From the NCBI RefSeq assembly GCF_900114015.1, contig NZ_FORN01000029.1, forward strand, positions 1-64,000: a DNA stretch of 64,000 nt, in the 5' to 3' direction. The position numbers and the translations under genes were made by a program. This document shows, in pieces, positions 45,474 to 53,892 of this stretch (its first letter is position 1; the number at the start of each line of letters is the position of its first letter). The stretch comes from Caulobacter sp. UNC279MFTsu5.1. GTDB taxonomy: Bacteria; Pseudomonadota; Alphaproteobacteria; Caulobacterales; Caulobacteraceae. The notes beneath the pieces are model-generated. The model made no database searches and had not been told where the DNA came from. It saw only the letters and a program-made list of their open reading frames with translations.

Positions 45474-47027
45474 TCAGGCGTGGGCGTAGGCGGCGCGCAG
45501 GCGATCGCCGAACGCGCAGGCGCTGCTGACCTCCACACGGGCGCCGGCGCGGGCCTTGCCCTTCAGCCATTCGCTGAGGGCCTCGGCGCAGGTGTGATCC
45601 AGGCAGGACAGGCCGCGGGTGTTAAGGTGAACGACGCCGCCGTCCGGCACCGCGTCCAGCGCCCTGGTGATCTTCGGCAAGTGCACGAAGGTCGCCGCGC
45701 CCTCGAGCGTCACCTCGCGCGCCTGCTCGCCGATCTCGCGTTCGGCGACTTTCAGGCGCAGGCGACCGAGGTGCGGCGCCAATTCGACCAGGGTCAGAGC
45801 CAAGCCGACCAGAACGCCGGTCAGCAGATCGGTCGCCACCACCGTCACGAAGGTCGCCGCCCAGATCAACGCCGGCAGCAGGCCGTAGCGCGCGAAGAGA
45901 TGGCGCACGTGCTCCAGGCTGACCAGCCGCCAGCCGGTGACGACCAGCACCCCCGCCAGGGCCGCGCTGGGGACCTGGCGCAGGAGTCCCGGGAGCAGGG
46001 CCACGAAGGCGAGAATCCAGACGCCGTGCAGGATCGTCGACAGCCGGCTGCCCGCGCCGGCCTGGACATTGGCCGAACTGCGCACGATGACGCCGGTCAT
46101 CGGCAAGGCGCCGACCGCGCCGCACAGCATGTTGCCCACGCCTTGGGCGAAGAGCTCCTTGTTGTACTTGGTGCGCGGGCCATCGTGCATGCGGTCGACG
46201 GCGGCCGCCGACAGCAGGGTTTCGGCCGACGCGATGAAGGCCACCGCCAGGGCGGTCAGGATCAAGGCCGGGTCGGCGAGCTTGGCCAGGTCGCCGAAGC
46301 CCGGAACCGAGATCGCGGCGGCGATCGACTCCGGCACGACGATGCGCTGGACGTCGAGGTTCAGGGTCGTGGCCGCCAGCGTGCCGGCCAGCACGCCGAG
46401 CAGCGCGCCGGGGACAAGCTTGAGCTTGGCCGGGCGTACCTTCTCCCAGAGCAGGATGGCCCCGATGGTGATGACGCCCACGATCAGCGCGGCTTCGGCG
46501 ACGCCAAGGGCCCGGACCGAAAGGCCGGCGATGGCGGCCGGGATGGCCATCAGGTTCTCCAGCCCATGGGCCTTGGGGCTGGCGCCGAACAGCACGTGCA
46601 TCTGGCCGGCGACGATCAGCAGGCCGATTCCGGCCAGCATGCCGTGAACCACGGCCGGTGAAATGGCGCGGAACCACTGTCCCAGCCGCAGCGCGCCCGC
46701 CGCCAGCTGGATCAGGCCGGCCAGCAGCAGAATGGGACCCAGCGTCGAAAGCCCGTGCCTCTGGACGATCTCGAAGACGATGACCGCCAGGCCGGCGGCC
46801 GGTCCGCTGACCTGCAGGGGCGAGCCCGCCAGGACCCCGACGACGAGGCCGCCGATGACGCCGGTGATCAGGCCGCGCTCGGCCGGCACGCCGGACGCCA
46901 CGGCGATGCCCATGCACAGCGGCATGGCGACCAGGAACACGACGATCGAAGCGGTGATGTCGCGGGACAGGAGCATCGAAAGGCCGGTCTTGGCCGGCCC
47001 TGGGGAAGCAGCGGTCGTCTTGGTCAT
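45474..47027 (-). CDS. SulP-family anion (bicarbonate) transporter
   Basis: A 517-residue SulP transporter with about twelve membrane segments. The early signature is PLCMGIAVASGVPAERGLIT followed by GSPLQVSGPAAGLAVIVFEI; a later conserved stretch is NMLCGAVGALPMTGVIVRSS, and a C-terminal STAS-like part begins near residue 440 (VHLNTRGLSCLDHTCAEALS). Its start overlaps the stop of the carbonic anhydrase gene (ATGA). The pairing of SulP with carbonic anhydrase is known for bicarbonate transport, which is therefore the likely substrate. Confidence 0.9.
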   Translation of the reverse strand: MTKTTAASPGPAKTGLSMLLSRDITASIVVFLVAMPLCMGIAVASGVPAERGLITGVIGGLVVGVLAGSPLQVSGPAAGLAVIVFEIVQRHGLSTLGPILLLAGLIQLAAGALRLGQWFRAISPAVVHGMLAGIGLLIVAGQMHVLFGASPKAHGLENLMAIPAAIAGLSVRALGVAEAALIVGVITIGAILLWEKVRPAKLKLVPGALLGVLAGTLAATTLNLDVQRIVVPESIAAAISVPGFGDLAKLADPALILTALAVAFIASAETLLSAAAVDRMHDGPRTKYNKELFAQGVGNMLCGAVGALPMTGVIVRSSANVQAGAGSRLSTILHGVWILAFVALLPGLLRQVPSAALAGVLVVTGWRLVSLEHVRHLFARYGLLPALIWAATFVTVVATDLLTGVLVGLALTLVELAPHLGRLRLKVAEREIGEQAREVTLEGAATFVHLPKITRALDAVPDGGVVHLNTRGLSCLDHTCAEALSEWLKGKARAGARVEVSSACAFGDRLRAAYAHA

Positions 47028-47719
47028 TCGGCCGCCATCCCTACGAAGTCGCGCGCGGCGAGGCGGCGGTTGGGGCTGAGGGCGACCGGCAGGGAGCGTC
47101 CCTCGACGACCAGCTCGAACTGTTCGGTCTCGCCGTTGAACGCCAGGATGCGGCCGGTCTCGATCTCGAAGAACCAGCCGTGCAGGGACAGCTCGCCCTG
47201 GGCGATCGCCGAGGCCACCGAAGGATGCGTGCGAAGGTGATTGATCTGGACCACGACGTTCTCGAGGCTCAAGGCTCGCGTCTCGGCCTTGCTGTCGAGC
47301 CCGTGATAGGCCGAGCAGACGACGCTGTGCGCGGCCTGGGCGTGGCGTAGCCAGGCCGCGACATTGGGCATGCGCTGCAGCGCCTCGGGTTGGGAAAAGG
47401 CCTTCATCGCCCCGCAGTCGGAGTGGCCGCAGACCACGATGTCGCGGACCCCCAGGGCCACGACCGCATATTCGACCGCCGAGGACACCCCGCCATTGGC
47501 CTGGGAGAACGGCGGCACGATGTTGCCGGCGTTGCGGCACACGAACAGGTCACCGGGGGCGGCCTGGGTGATCAGTTCGGGCACAACGCGCGAATCCGCG
47601 CAGGAAATCATCAGAGCCTTGGGGCTCTGCCCATCGCTGGCCAGCCTTTCATAGAGGGCGCTTTGAGCGGGAAAGACCTGCCCGCGAAATCGCGTGGCGC
47701 GTTCCAGAACGTGTTCCAA
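47024..47719 (-). CDS. beta-type carbonic anhydrase
   Basis: A 231-residue beta-carbonic anhydrase. Zinc ligands are C40 in MISCADSR, H99 and C102 in VVCGHSDCGAM, and D42/R44 form the catalytic dyad. The chosen start is a TTG at 47719, five bases after GGAGG, giving a product that begins at the first family helix (EHVLERATRFRGQVF). A TTG at 47851 would add 44 residues with no family resemblance. It is coupled to the SulP gene, fitting joint interconversion and uptake of CO2 and bicarbonate. Confidence 0.88.
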   Translation of the reverse strand: MEHVLERATRFRGQVFPAQSALYERLASDGQSPKALMISCADSRVVPELITQAAPGDLFVCRNAGNIVPPFSQANGGVSSAVEYAVVALGVRDIVVCGHSDCGAMKAFSQPEALQRMPNVAAWLRHAQAAHSVVCSAYHGLDSKAETRALSLENVVVQINHLRTHPSVASAIAQGELSLHGWFFEIETGRILAFNGETEQFELVVEGRSLPVALSPNRRLAARDFVGMAAE

Positions 47720-47866
47720 CAGAACCTCCGTGAGCTGGGCGGCGCGGGAGATCCGGATCGGATCATCGCTGGCCGCGCGCGCGGGCGTTCCCGCGCCGGA
47801 GATCGAAGATTGATCGGGTCGATTTGCTGCAACGCAGCAGAACTGTGACAAAACATGTCTGGCCGG

Positions 47867-49192
47867 TCAGGCCAGGCGCAACCGGATCTCCACCCGCAAC
47901 CCGCCTTGCGGTCGATTGTGGAACGCCAGCGTTCCGCCTTCGCGGTGTACGATCCTGTGGACGATGGTCAGGCCAAGACCCAGGCCTGACGTATTGCGCG
48001 CCCGCGCGCTGTCGAGGCGGCTGAACGGCTCGAGCACCTGAGCCATGTCGGCCTCGGGGATGCCGGGGCCGTTGTCCTCGACCGCCACGGCCACCTGAGC
48101 GCCGTCTCGCCGCAGGATGATGTCGCCCCGTCCGCCGTAGAGGATCGCGTTCTGCAGGACATTGCCGAGCGCCCGCTTGATCGACAGCGGCCGGACTTCG
48201 ACCAGCAGGCGCTCGGGGCCAACGTAGCTGGCCGCGTGGCCGGCGTCGGTCGCGGCGTCGACCAAGGTCATGGCCATGGCCGCCAGGTCGACCAGCCGCC
48301 GGGGCTCCGGGTCCTCATCGCCGCTCAGATAGGCCAGAAGCGAATCGAGCATGGCGGTCATTTCGTCGACGTCGGCTTCCATGGCCTCGCGGGCCGCCTT
48401 GTCGTCGACGAAACTGGCCCGCAGGCGAAGTCGTGACAGGGGCGTGCGCAGGTCGTGACCGACGGCGGCCAGGGCTTGGGTGCGCGCCGAGATGAGGTCG
48501 GTGATGCGAGCCTGCATGGCGTTGAAGGCCTTGGCGACCAGCTTCAGGTCGCCCGCGCCCTCCTCGGCGATCCGCACCGGGGCGCCCTGGCCCACGGCGT
48601 TGGCGGCGCTGGCCAAGGCCCGCAGCGGGGCGCTGAGGTTGCGCAGAACCAGAATGGACGCCAGCAGCACGCCCAGCGCCAGGATGAAGGCCGATCCCAC
48701 CCCGCCCAGCACCATCGCCCATGGCGCGGCCCGCACCTGGGTCTGCAGCATCAGCCAGGAATGGTCGCGCATCCTCAACGCCACCTTCAGCTTGGCGCCG
48801 CCGAGCCACGCGCTCTCCGGCCACCGGACGATCCGCAGTTCCCGGTCCCGCAGGCTGGGCTCCCAAGTCTGGAGCTGCTCGCGCAGGCGCCGGTCTGCGG
48901 GCCGATCCTGTCCCGGCGGCGTGGTGGGGATCTGGCTCCAGGACAGACCGATATGGCTGGTCGACAAGGTCCGAGCCCGGCCCGATCGCGCCTCCGGCGG
49001 CAGGTCGTCGAGCAGACCGTCGGTGGCGACCAGTTGCTCGGCCAGGCGCCGGGCCTGGTGGCTTTGGCTGATATAGAGATCGCTGCGCTCGAACAGGATC
49101 GAGCTGCCGACGAATTCCAGCAGAACCGCCAGCATCAGCACCAGCGAAACCTGCCCCACCAGCCTCTGGGGCCACAGCCGCAACAGCGTCAT
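47867..49192 (-). CDS. EnvZ-type sensor histidine kinase
   Basis: A 441-residue membrane kinase. Hydrophobic segments at about 14-34 and 158-184 bracket a 120-residue periplasmic domain. HAMP follows (LRNLSAPLRALASAANAVGQ), then HisKA with H246 in AAVGHDLRTPLSRLRLR, and the ATPase domain with NVLQNAILYG, DNGPGIP and GLGLGLTIV. The signal is unknown. It overlaps the response regulator by four bases (ATGA) as its downstream partner. Confidence 0.9.
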   Translation of the reverse strand: MTLLRLWPQRLVGQVSLVLMLAVLLEFVGSSILFERSDLYISQSHQARRLAEQLVATDGLLDDLPPEARSGRARTLSTSHIGLSWSQIPTTPPGQDRPADRRLREQLQTWEPSLRDRELRIVRWPESAWLGGAKLKVALRMRDHSWLMLQTQVRAAPWAMVLGGVGSAFILALGVLLASILVLRNLSAPLRALASAANAVGQGAPVRIAEEGAGDLKLVAKAFNAMQARITDLISARTQALAAVGHDLRTPLSRLRLRASFVDDKAAREAMEADVDEMTAMLDSLLAYLSGDEDPEPRRLVDLAAMAMTLVDAATDAGHAASYVGPERLLVEVRPLSIKRALGNVLQNAILYGGRGDIILRRDGAQVAVAVEDNGPGIPEADMAQVLEPFSRLDSARARNTSGLGLGLTIVHRIVHREGGTLAFHNRPQGGLRVEIRLRLA

Positions 49193-49905
49193 CGACGCTC
49201 GACGGCCGCGGTAAAGATATAGCCCACCCCTCGCACCGTGCGCAGCAGGGGCTCGGCCTGGACCGCGGCCAACTTGCGGCGCAGACGGCTGACCAGGACG
49301 TCGATGCTGCGGTCCGATGCATCGGCCAGGCGGGTCCGCGACATCTCCAGCAGCCGTTCGCGCCCGATCACCCGCTGGGGCGCGCTGACGAAGGCCAGCA
49401 GCAGGTCGAACTCGGCGCCGGACAGATCGACGACGGCGCCCTCGGGCGAGATCAGTTCCCGCCGCCCCGGATCCAGCGTCCAGTTGGCGAAGGTCAACAG
49501 CTGATAGCCCCGCGGCGCGGTCTGGCCGCCGCCCTGGGTGCGGCGCAGGATCGCGCGGATGCGAGCGACCAGTTCCCGGTTGCTGAACGGCTTGGCGATA
49601 TAGTCGTCGGCCCCCAGCTCCAGCCCGATCAGTCGATCGGTCTCCTCGTCCCGAGCGCTGAGGATGATGATCGGCACCTGGCTGGATCGCCGCAGGGTCC
49701 GGCACAGATCGAAACCGTTCGATCCCGGCAGCATGATGTCGAGCAGGATCAGGTCGATCGGATTGGCGTCGATGATCCTCGCCATCTCCGCGCCGTGCGC
49801 GGCGCTGAGCGGATGAAAGCCCTCCTCGCGCAGGACCCGGGACAGCAGCGTTCGCAGGGATGGGTCATCTTCGACGATCAGCACGACAGGCGCGGTTGAG
49901 ACCAT
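49189..49905 (-). CDS. OmpR-type response regulator
   Basis: A 238-residue OmpR/PhoB-family regulator. The receiver contains VVLIVEDDPSLR, phospho-acceptor D56 in LILLDIMLPGSNG, and AKPF. The C-terminal winged helix has LSGAEFDLLLAFVSAPQRVI then SIDVLVSRLRRKL and VRGVGYIF. The start at 49905 gives the usual nine residues before the first strand; an ATG at 49932 is an equal alternative, as neither has a strong ribosome site. It is paired with the kinase at 47867. No target is visible. Confidence 0.88.
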   Translation of the reverse strand: MVSTAPVVLIVEDDPSLRTLLSRVLREEGFHPLSAAHGAEMARIIDANPIDLILLDIMLPGSNGFDLCRTLRRSSQVPIIILSARDEETDRLIGLELGADDYIAKPFSNRELVARIRAILRRTQGGGQTAPRGYQLLTFANWTLDPGRRELISPEGAVVDLSGAEFDLLLAFVSAPQRVIGRERLLEMSRTRLADASDRSIDVLVSRLRRKLAAVQAEPLLRTVRGVGYIFTAAVERR

Positions 49906-50006
49906 GGCAAGTTCGCGCTGGAGATCGAGCATTCCGTAGCCTGAAGAATTGTCACACCGGAGCGCGGCCCTCGAACCGCCGTCGCTATCTAGGCGATCGC
50001 ATTTTC

Positions 50007-50288
50007 GTGACAAGTCTTTGGTTTCAAGTTTCTCCAAATGGCGCGGTGTTTTCGACCTCATCCATTCAGGCGGCGAAATTTTCGGCAGATATATTTCCTA
50101 TAAATGGGCAAGTGGAAGCCAAATTGGTCATTGATAACAGTGGTACGTCACAGAAATTCTTTATAATCGCAAAGACGGCCCTAAGCTTTGCTTTTGGATC
50201 CTGTGAATCGACGCAGTATGATTGCGGCTCAGGGACGGCCGTCTCGGACGGCCGCTCCAGCGTCGCGTGCGACAACACCCGCTTTTGA
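50007..50288 (+). CDS. possible small protein, low-GC frame, unknown
   Basis: A GTG-started frame of 93 codons with a soluble, beta-rich looking product (FSTSSIQAAKFSADIFPING, KLVIDNSGTSQKFFIIAKTA) and three cysteines near the end. Its base composition differs from nearby genes, with many A/T third positions. No strong ribosome site precedes the GTG, and no family is recognised. It may be a transferred small gene or merely an AT-rich regulatory stretch that happens to be open. Confidence 0.28.
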   Translation: MTSLWFQVSPNGAVFSTSSIQAAKFSADIFPINGQVEAKLVIDNSGTSQKFFIIAKTALSFAFGSCESTQYDCGSGTAVSDGRSSVACDNTRF

Positions 50289-50324
50289 GCGGGAGCTTTG
50301 TCATATTTCGTGTCGACAAATTGT

Positions 50325-50368
50325 CCGCGTCCCGCCTCGTCACGGGGAGATGACGAGGCGGGACGCGG
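50325..50368 (-). terminator. perfect 18-bp hairpin after small exported gene
   Basis: CCGCGTCCCGCCTCGTCA and TGACGAGGCGGGACGCGG pair without mismatch around eight bases, 55 bases beyond the stop of the minus-strand gene at 50424. On the minus strand it is followed by ACAATTTGTCG. Confidence 0.7.
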
Positions 50369-50423
50369 CCGGCCGGGCCCCGGGGGACGAGCCCTGCCGC
50401 CGGGATAGGCGCGCTTTGACGCT

Positions 50424-50738
50424 CTAGGCGGCCCGGCAACTCTCGGCGACGACGGCGCGGACCTCCGCCGCTCCCCGCGTGGCATGTTCCTCGGAACGGA
50501 AGGCGATCAAGACCTTGCCCGGCCGGGTCTTGGCCCAGGCGACGCCGTCGTGCGCCCTGACCCGCTCCGCGGCCTGGCGGGCGCAGGCCGGGTCGGACTG
50601 GACGACGGTGATCGTCCTTTGGGCGGCGCGGCGGGCCACCTCGTTTGTATGGCTAAGGCCGGACCCGACTGGTCCGGCGAGGGCTGGAAAGGCGGCCAGC
50701 AGCGCGGCCGCGCCGCCAAGGAACGCTGGTTTCATCAT
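50424..50738 (-). CDS. small exported protein, unknown
   Basis: A 104-residue protein with a signal peptide (KPAFLGGAAALLAAFPALA, cleaved near residue 21). The mature part of about 80 residues has two cysteines (DPACARQ and ESCRAA at the end) that may form a disulphide, and a compact alternating alpha/beta pattern reading ITVVQSDPAC, RVRAHDGVAW and KVLIAFRSEE. No family was recognised. GGAG lies about eight bases before the ATG. It follows the 50790 gene on the same strand by 51 bases and ends at a strong hairpin. Confidence 0.6.
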   Translation of the reverse strand: MMKPAFLGGAAALLAAFPALAGPVGSGLSHTNEVARRAAQRTITVVQSDPACARQAAERVRAHDGVAWAKTRPGKVLIAFRSEEHATRGAAEVRAVVAESCRAA

Positions 50739-50789
50739 GAGGCGAACTCCGGAAGATACAGGGGAATTGAAGGCGGGGCGCGGACGCCG

Positions 50790-51464
50790 CTAGCCGGCTT
50801 GGGCCGACGGGGCGGCCATGGCGTCGAGATGCGTCAGGCCGCGCTTGTAGTCGTCGACCGCGCGCAGCAGGCCGACGATCTCGGCCTGGACGATGGCCGC
50901 GCGATGCTCGTAGGCGTCTCCGGCCTTGAACTTGAACGCCCAGGGCGCAGGCGTTCCCGAAACGCGACGCTGGGCGATTTCGCGCAGGTGGGCCTCGTCG
51001 ACCGCGAAGGTCACCTCCTCGAAGCAGACTTCACCAGCCTCGAACAGGGCGCAGTTCTGGGCGTTGTCTCGGACCTTGATCAGAGGCGCGCTGACCGGCC
51101 AGGTCGAGGTTTGATAATTGACCTCGCCATAACCCCGGAAAGACCCGGGGTATTTCAGGGTCTGGCGCACCTCGAAACGAGCCGCGCCCGTGCGCTTGTC
51201 GATCACCGCCCGCAAATGGTTGTCGTTCCACGGCGTCTTGAAGAGGCCGCGCGTATGGCGAAACCCGCCCTCGGTGGAGATCACGGTTTCGGTCTCGAGA
51301 TGATCGTCGATGATCTGGGCCCGAGCCTGGAACTGCTCGGCCGCCATGGCCGCCAGCTTGGGCGGGACGTTCGGCGTCTGGGCGATCGCCGGAGCCGTAG
51401 TGGCGGCCAGGACGGCCGTTATTATCGCCGCCGATACTGTCGAAGAGACTGTGGTGCGGGACAC
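50790..51464 (-). CDS. exported protein, unknown
   Basis: A 224-residue secreted or periplasmic protein. The GTG at 51464 was chosen because AGGAGG lies five bases upstream and because the product then starts with a clear signal peptide (SRTTVSSTVSAAIITAVLAA then ATTAPAIAQ). The mature part has YGEVNYQTSTWPVSAPLIKV, two cysteines in NCALFEAGEVCFEE and a helical tail. No family was recognised. The gene precedes the small exported protein at 50424 and may share its transcript. Confidence 0.65.
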   Translation of the reverse strand: MSRTTVSSTVSAAIITAVLAATTAPAIAQTPNVPPKLAAMAAEQFQARAQIIDDHLETETVISTEGGFRHTRGLFKTPWNDNHLRAVIDKRTGAARFEVRQTLKYPGSFRGYGEVNYQTSTWPVSAPLIKVRDNAQNCALFEAGEVCFEEVTFAVDEAHLREIAQRRVSGTPAPWAFKFKAGDAYEHRAAIVQAEIVGLLRAVDDYKRGLTHLDAMAAPSAQAG

Positions 51465-52130
51465 GAAAACCTCCTGCCATCGTGCGCCCGCCAGGATCCG
51501 AACGCTCATCGTTCCTCTTCCCCGGGGCGACATCGATCTGGCGGTCTTTTTGCCCGAGTGGTTTTGCCCCAGCGCATCGCGATCGTGACAAAGTGTGACG
51601 ACCGCGGCGACGGGGCGGCCTTACGGATCTCGGCCTTGGATACGCCAAAGGCGTCCATCTGGAAGGTTGCGGCGGTTTTGGAATGTCTCCAAGCCGTCCT
51701 CAAGTCGCACGCAGGAGCCACCCGCTTGCAGCGTGGCCAGCTCCCGCCCGCTCGCCGTAGCGCTCCAATCCCGGGCGGGCGGAGCCGCCTCATTCGCGCC
51801 GTCGGTCGCCCAAGGCAGGCGACGGCGTCGCCGAAGATCGCGCTGGCGGCGGGGGCCGCCAATCGAGTCCCGCCCATGCGCGAGCTGAACGTCCGGTTTG
51901 GATATGGGCTCAATGTCCGCAAGTGGCGCAAGGTCGACGCCAGGGTTACGTACTAGAAAGTCGACTGATGAAGGGCAGGCTTCCCGGCCCGCTGGACGGG
52001 CGTTCTGCAAACGTCTCGCAGAATGTCCGTATCCCTTGCCGGGAAGGCGGTTTGCTCTCAAGTTCCTCGGCATCTGGCCTTGTTGCGGATGGACGTTGCG
52101 CGTCCGCGCGAGACCGCCAGGAGCCTGACT
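51465..52130. other. gap before cytochrome/oxidoreductase operon
   Basis: A 666-base divergent gap. No gene pattern was seen; frames are arginine-rich shadows. A TTACGTACT element at 51946-51954 contains the TACGTA core seen at the fix genes but without the leading C, and lies about 180 bases before the cytochrome start. Confidence 0.4.
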
Positions 52131-53420
52131 GTGCTGAAACGTATCGTCCTTGGATTGATCGTCGTCGTTGTCGTGGGGATTGTCGGCTTCGGCGTCTTTG
52201 CCTGGCGCCCCGCCATCGGCAAGATCGCGCCGCCCGCGCCGGCCGCCTTCGCGCCCGAGATGGTCGCGCGGGGCGAGGTTCTGGCCGGTGCGGGTTACTG
52301 CTCCACCTGCCACACCACCAAGGGCGGCCAGCCGTTCGCCGGCGGCTATCCGATGAAGACCGGTTTTGGCACGATCTATTCGACCAACATTACGCCTGAC
52401 GCCAAGACCGGCATCGGAACCTGGTCGGAGGCGGCCTTCCGCCGGGCGATGCATCAAGGCGTGGCCCGAAATGGCGCGCACCTGTTTCCGGCCTTTCCCT
52501 ACGACCATTTCACCAAGCTGACCGACGCCGACGTCTCCGCGCTGTACGCCTACATGATGACCCGCACGGCGGTGGAGGCTCCGGCCAAGCGCAATAGCGT
52601 TCCCTTCCCGCTCAACATCCGGGCGCTGCAAGCGGGCTGGAAGCTGCTGTTCTTCCATCCCGGCCGCTTTGAGCCGGATAAGGCCAAGAGCGCCGAATGG
52701 AACCGCGGGGCCTATCTGGCTCAGGGCGTCAGCCATTGCGGCGCCTGCCATACGCCGCGCAACGCCCTGGGGGCGGAAAAGCGCGACAAGGCCTACGCCG
52801 GCGCGCTGATCGACAATTGGATCGCTCCGCCACTGACCGCCGCCAACCCTTCGCCCGCGCCCTGGGACAGGGCCGAACTGGTCGCCTACCTGCGCACCGG
52901 GATCAGCCGCTATCACGGCGTGGCCGCCGGGCCGATGGCCCCGGTCGTCCACGACGGCCTGATCAAGCTGCCCGACGCCGACATCCAGGCTCTGGCGGTC
53001 TATCTCGCCGATGTCGATGGCGCGGCTGCGCGGGCTTCGAGCCTCGCGCCCGCCCTTCGGAAGGCGGCGGCGGCCGACCGTCTGAATGTCGGACCTCAGA
53101 CCTTGCCCGCCGCGCGGCTCTACACGACCGCCTGCGCCTCCTGCCACTACAACGGCGTTGGCCAGCTCAATCCGCTGCGGCCCGACCTGGCGCTCAATAG
53201 CGCTGTCAATCTGGACGACCCGACCAACCTGATCCGGGTGGTGCTGTACGGAGTCAGCGCCAAGGACGGCGCGCCTGGCGTGGTGATGCCCAGCTTCAAC
53301 CGCTTCAGCGACGCCGATGTCGCGGAATTGGCGAGCTATCTGCGCGCCACGCGCACCGACAAGCCCGCCTGGCCAAACCTGGACAAGAAGGTCGCGGCGG
53401 TCCGCGCGCAGGGAAGGTGA
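52131..53420 (+). CDS. three-haem membrane-anchored cytochrome c
   Basis: A 429-residue protein with an N-terminal membrane anchor (about 5-24, [20 protein letters not shown]) and three haem c motifs: CSTCH (57-61), CGACH (203-207) and CASCH (335-339). It matches the cytochrome subunit of membrane-bound alcohol, gluconate and aldehyde dehydrogenases. The GTG start has AGGAG seven bases upstream. It is the first gene of an operon with IorA and IorB, from which it would accept electrons and pass them to the respiratory chain. Confidence 0.9.
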   Translation: MLKRIVLGLIVVVVVGIVGFGVFAWRPAIGKIAPPAPAAFAPEMVARGEVLAGAGYCSTCHTTKGGQPFAGGYPMKTGFGTIYSTNITPDAKTGIGTWSEAAFRRAMHQGVARNGAHLFPAFPYDHFTKLTDADVSALYAYMMTRTAVEAPAKRNSVPFPLNIRALQAGWKLLFFHPGRFEPDKAKSAEWNRGAYLAQGVSHCGACHTPRNALGAEKRDKAYAGALIDNWIAPPLTAANPSPAPWDRAELVAYLRTGISRYHGVAAGPMAPVVHDGLIKLPDADIQALAVYLADVDGAAARASSLAPALRKAAAADRLNVGPQTLPAARLYTTACASCHYNGVGQLNPLRPDLALNSAVNLDDPTNLIRVVLYGVSAKDGAPGVVMPSFNRFSDADVAELASYLRATRTDKPAWPNLDKKVAAVRAQGR

Positions 53421-53427
53421 CCCAGAC

Positions 53428-53892
53428 ATGACCCAGTTCACGCTCAACGGTCGCGCGGTCTCCATCGACGTCGATGAGGACACGCCCCTGCTGTGGGTGA
53501 TCCGCGACGACATCGGTCTGACCGGCACCAAGTTCGGTTGCGGGATTGGCATGTGCGGAGCCTGCACCGTCCATGTCGGCGGCCGCGCGACACGGTCCTG
53601 CATCACCCCGATCAGCGCCGTCGAAGGTGCGGAGGTGACGACCATCGAGGGTCTCGACCCCGCCGGCCAGCACCCGGTGCAGCAGGCCTGGCTAGATCTG
53701 CAGACCCCGCAGTGCGGCTACTGCCAGTCGGGCCAGATCATGCAAGCGGCGGCGATGCTCAAGGATTTTCCCGCCCCCACCGACCAGGACATCGACGCGA
53801 CCATGAGCGGCAATCTCTGTCGCTGCATGACCTATGTCCGCATCCGGGCGGCCATCAAACAGGCCGCCGCCGCGATGGGGACCAAGTCGTGA
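53428..53892 (+). CDS. iorA: 2Fe-2S subunit of IorA-type oxidoreductase
   Basis: A 154-residue protein with two [2Fe-2S] centres. The plant-type cluster uses C38, C43, C46 and C58 ([20 protein letters not shown]), and the second uses C96, C99, C131 and C133 (QCGYCQSGQ and GNLCRCMTY). It is the small subunit of molybdenum hydroxylases such as isoquinoline 1-oxidoreductase. It overlaps the large subunit start by four bases. Function as electron carrier between the molybdenum site and the adjacent cytochrome is well supported by gene order. Confidence 0.9.
   Translation: MTQFTLNGRAVSIDVDEDTPLLWVIRDDIGLTGTKFGCGIGMCGACTVHVGGRATRSCITPISAVEGAEVTTIEGLDPAGQHPVQQAWLDLQTPQCGYCQSGQIMQAAAMLKDFPAPTDQDIDATMSGNLCRCMTYVRIRAAIKQAAAAMGTKS

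Larger units (their letters stand above)
49906..50423. other. AT-richer gap with hairpins and a possible small ORF
   Basis: The stretch from about 49990 to 50330 is visibly less GC-rich than its surroundings. It contains a possible 93-codon frame (50007-50288), a short exact hairpin CGGCCGTC-TCG-GACGGCCG at 50236-50254, and a long terminator hairpin at 50325-50368. Nothing else was recognised. Confidence 0.45.

Noticed and set aside
52958-52972. TGATCAAG-like sequences inside coding regions of the right half (for example near 52958)
   Set aside because: They lack the second half site at the right spacing and lie within genes, so they are not counted as FixK boxes.
51621-53645. 674-codon minus-strand frame across the cytochrome and iorA region
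   Set aside because: It opposes a three-haem cytochrome and a 2Fe-2S protein with clear motifs, and its own product has none.
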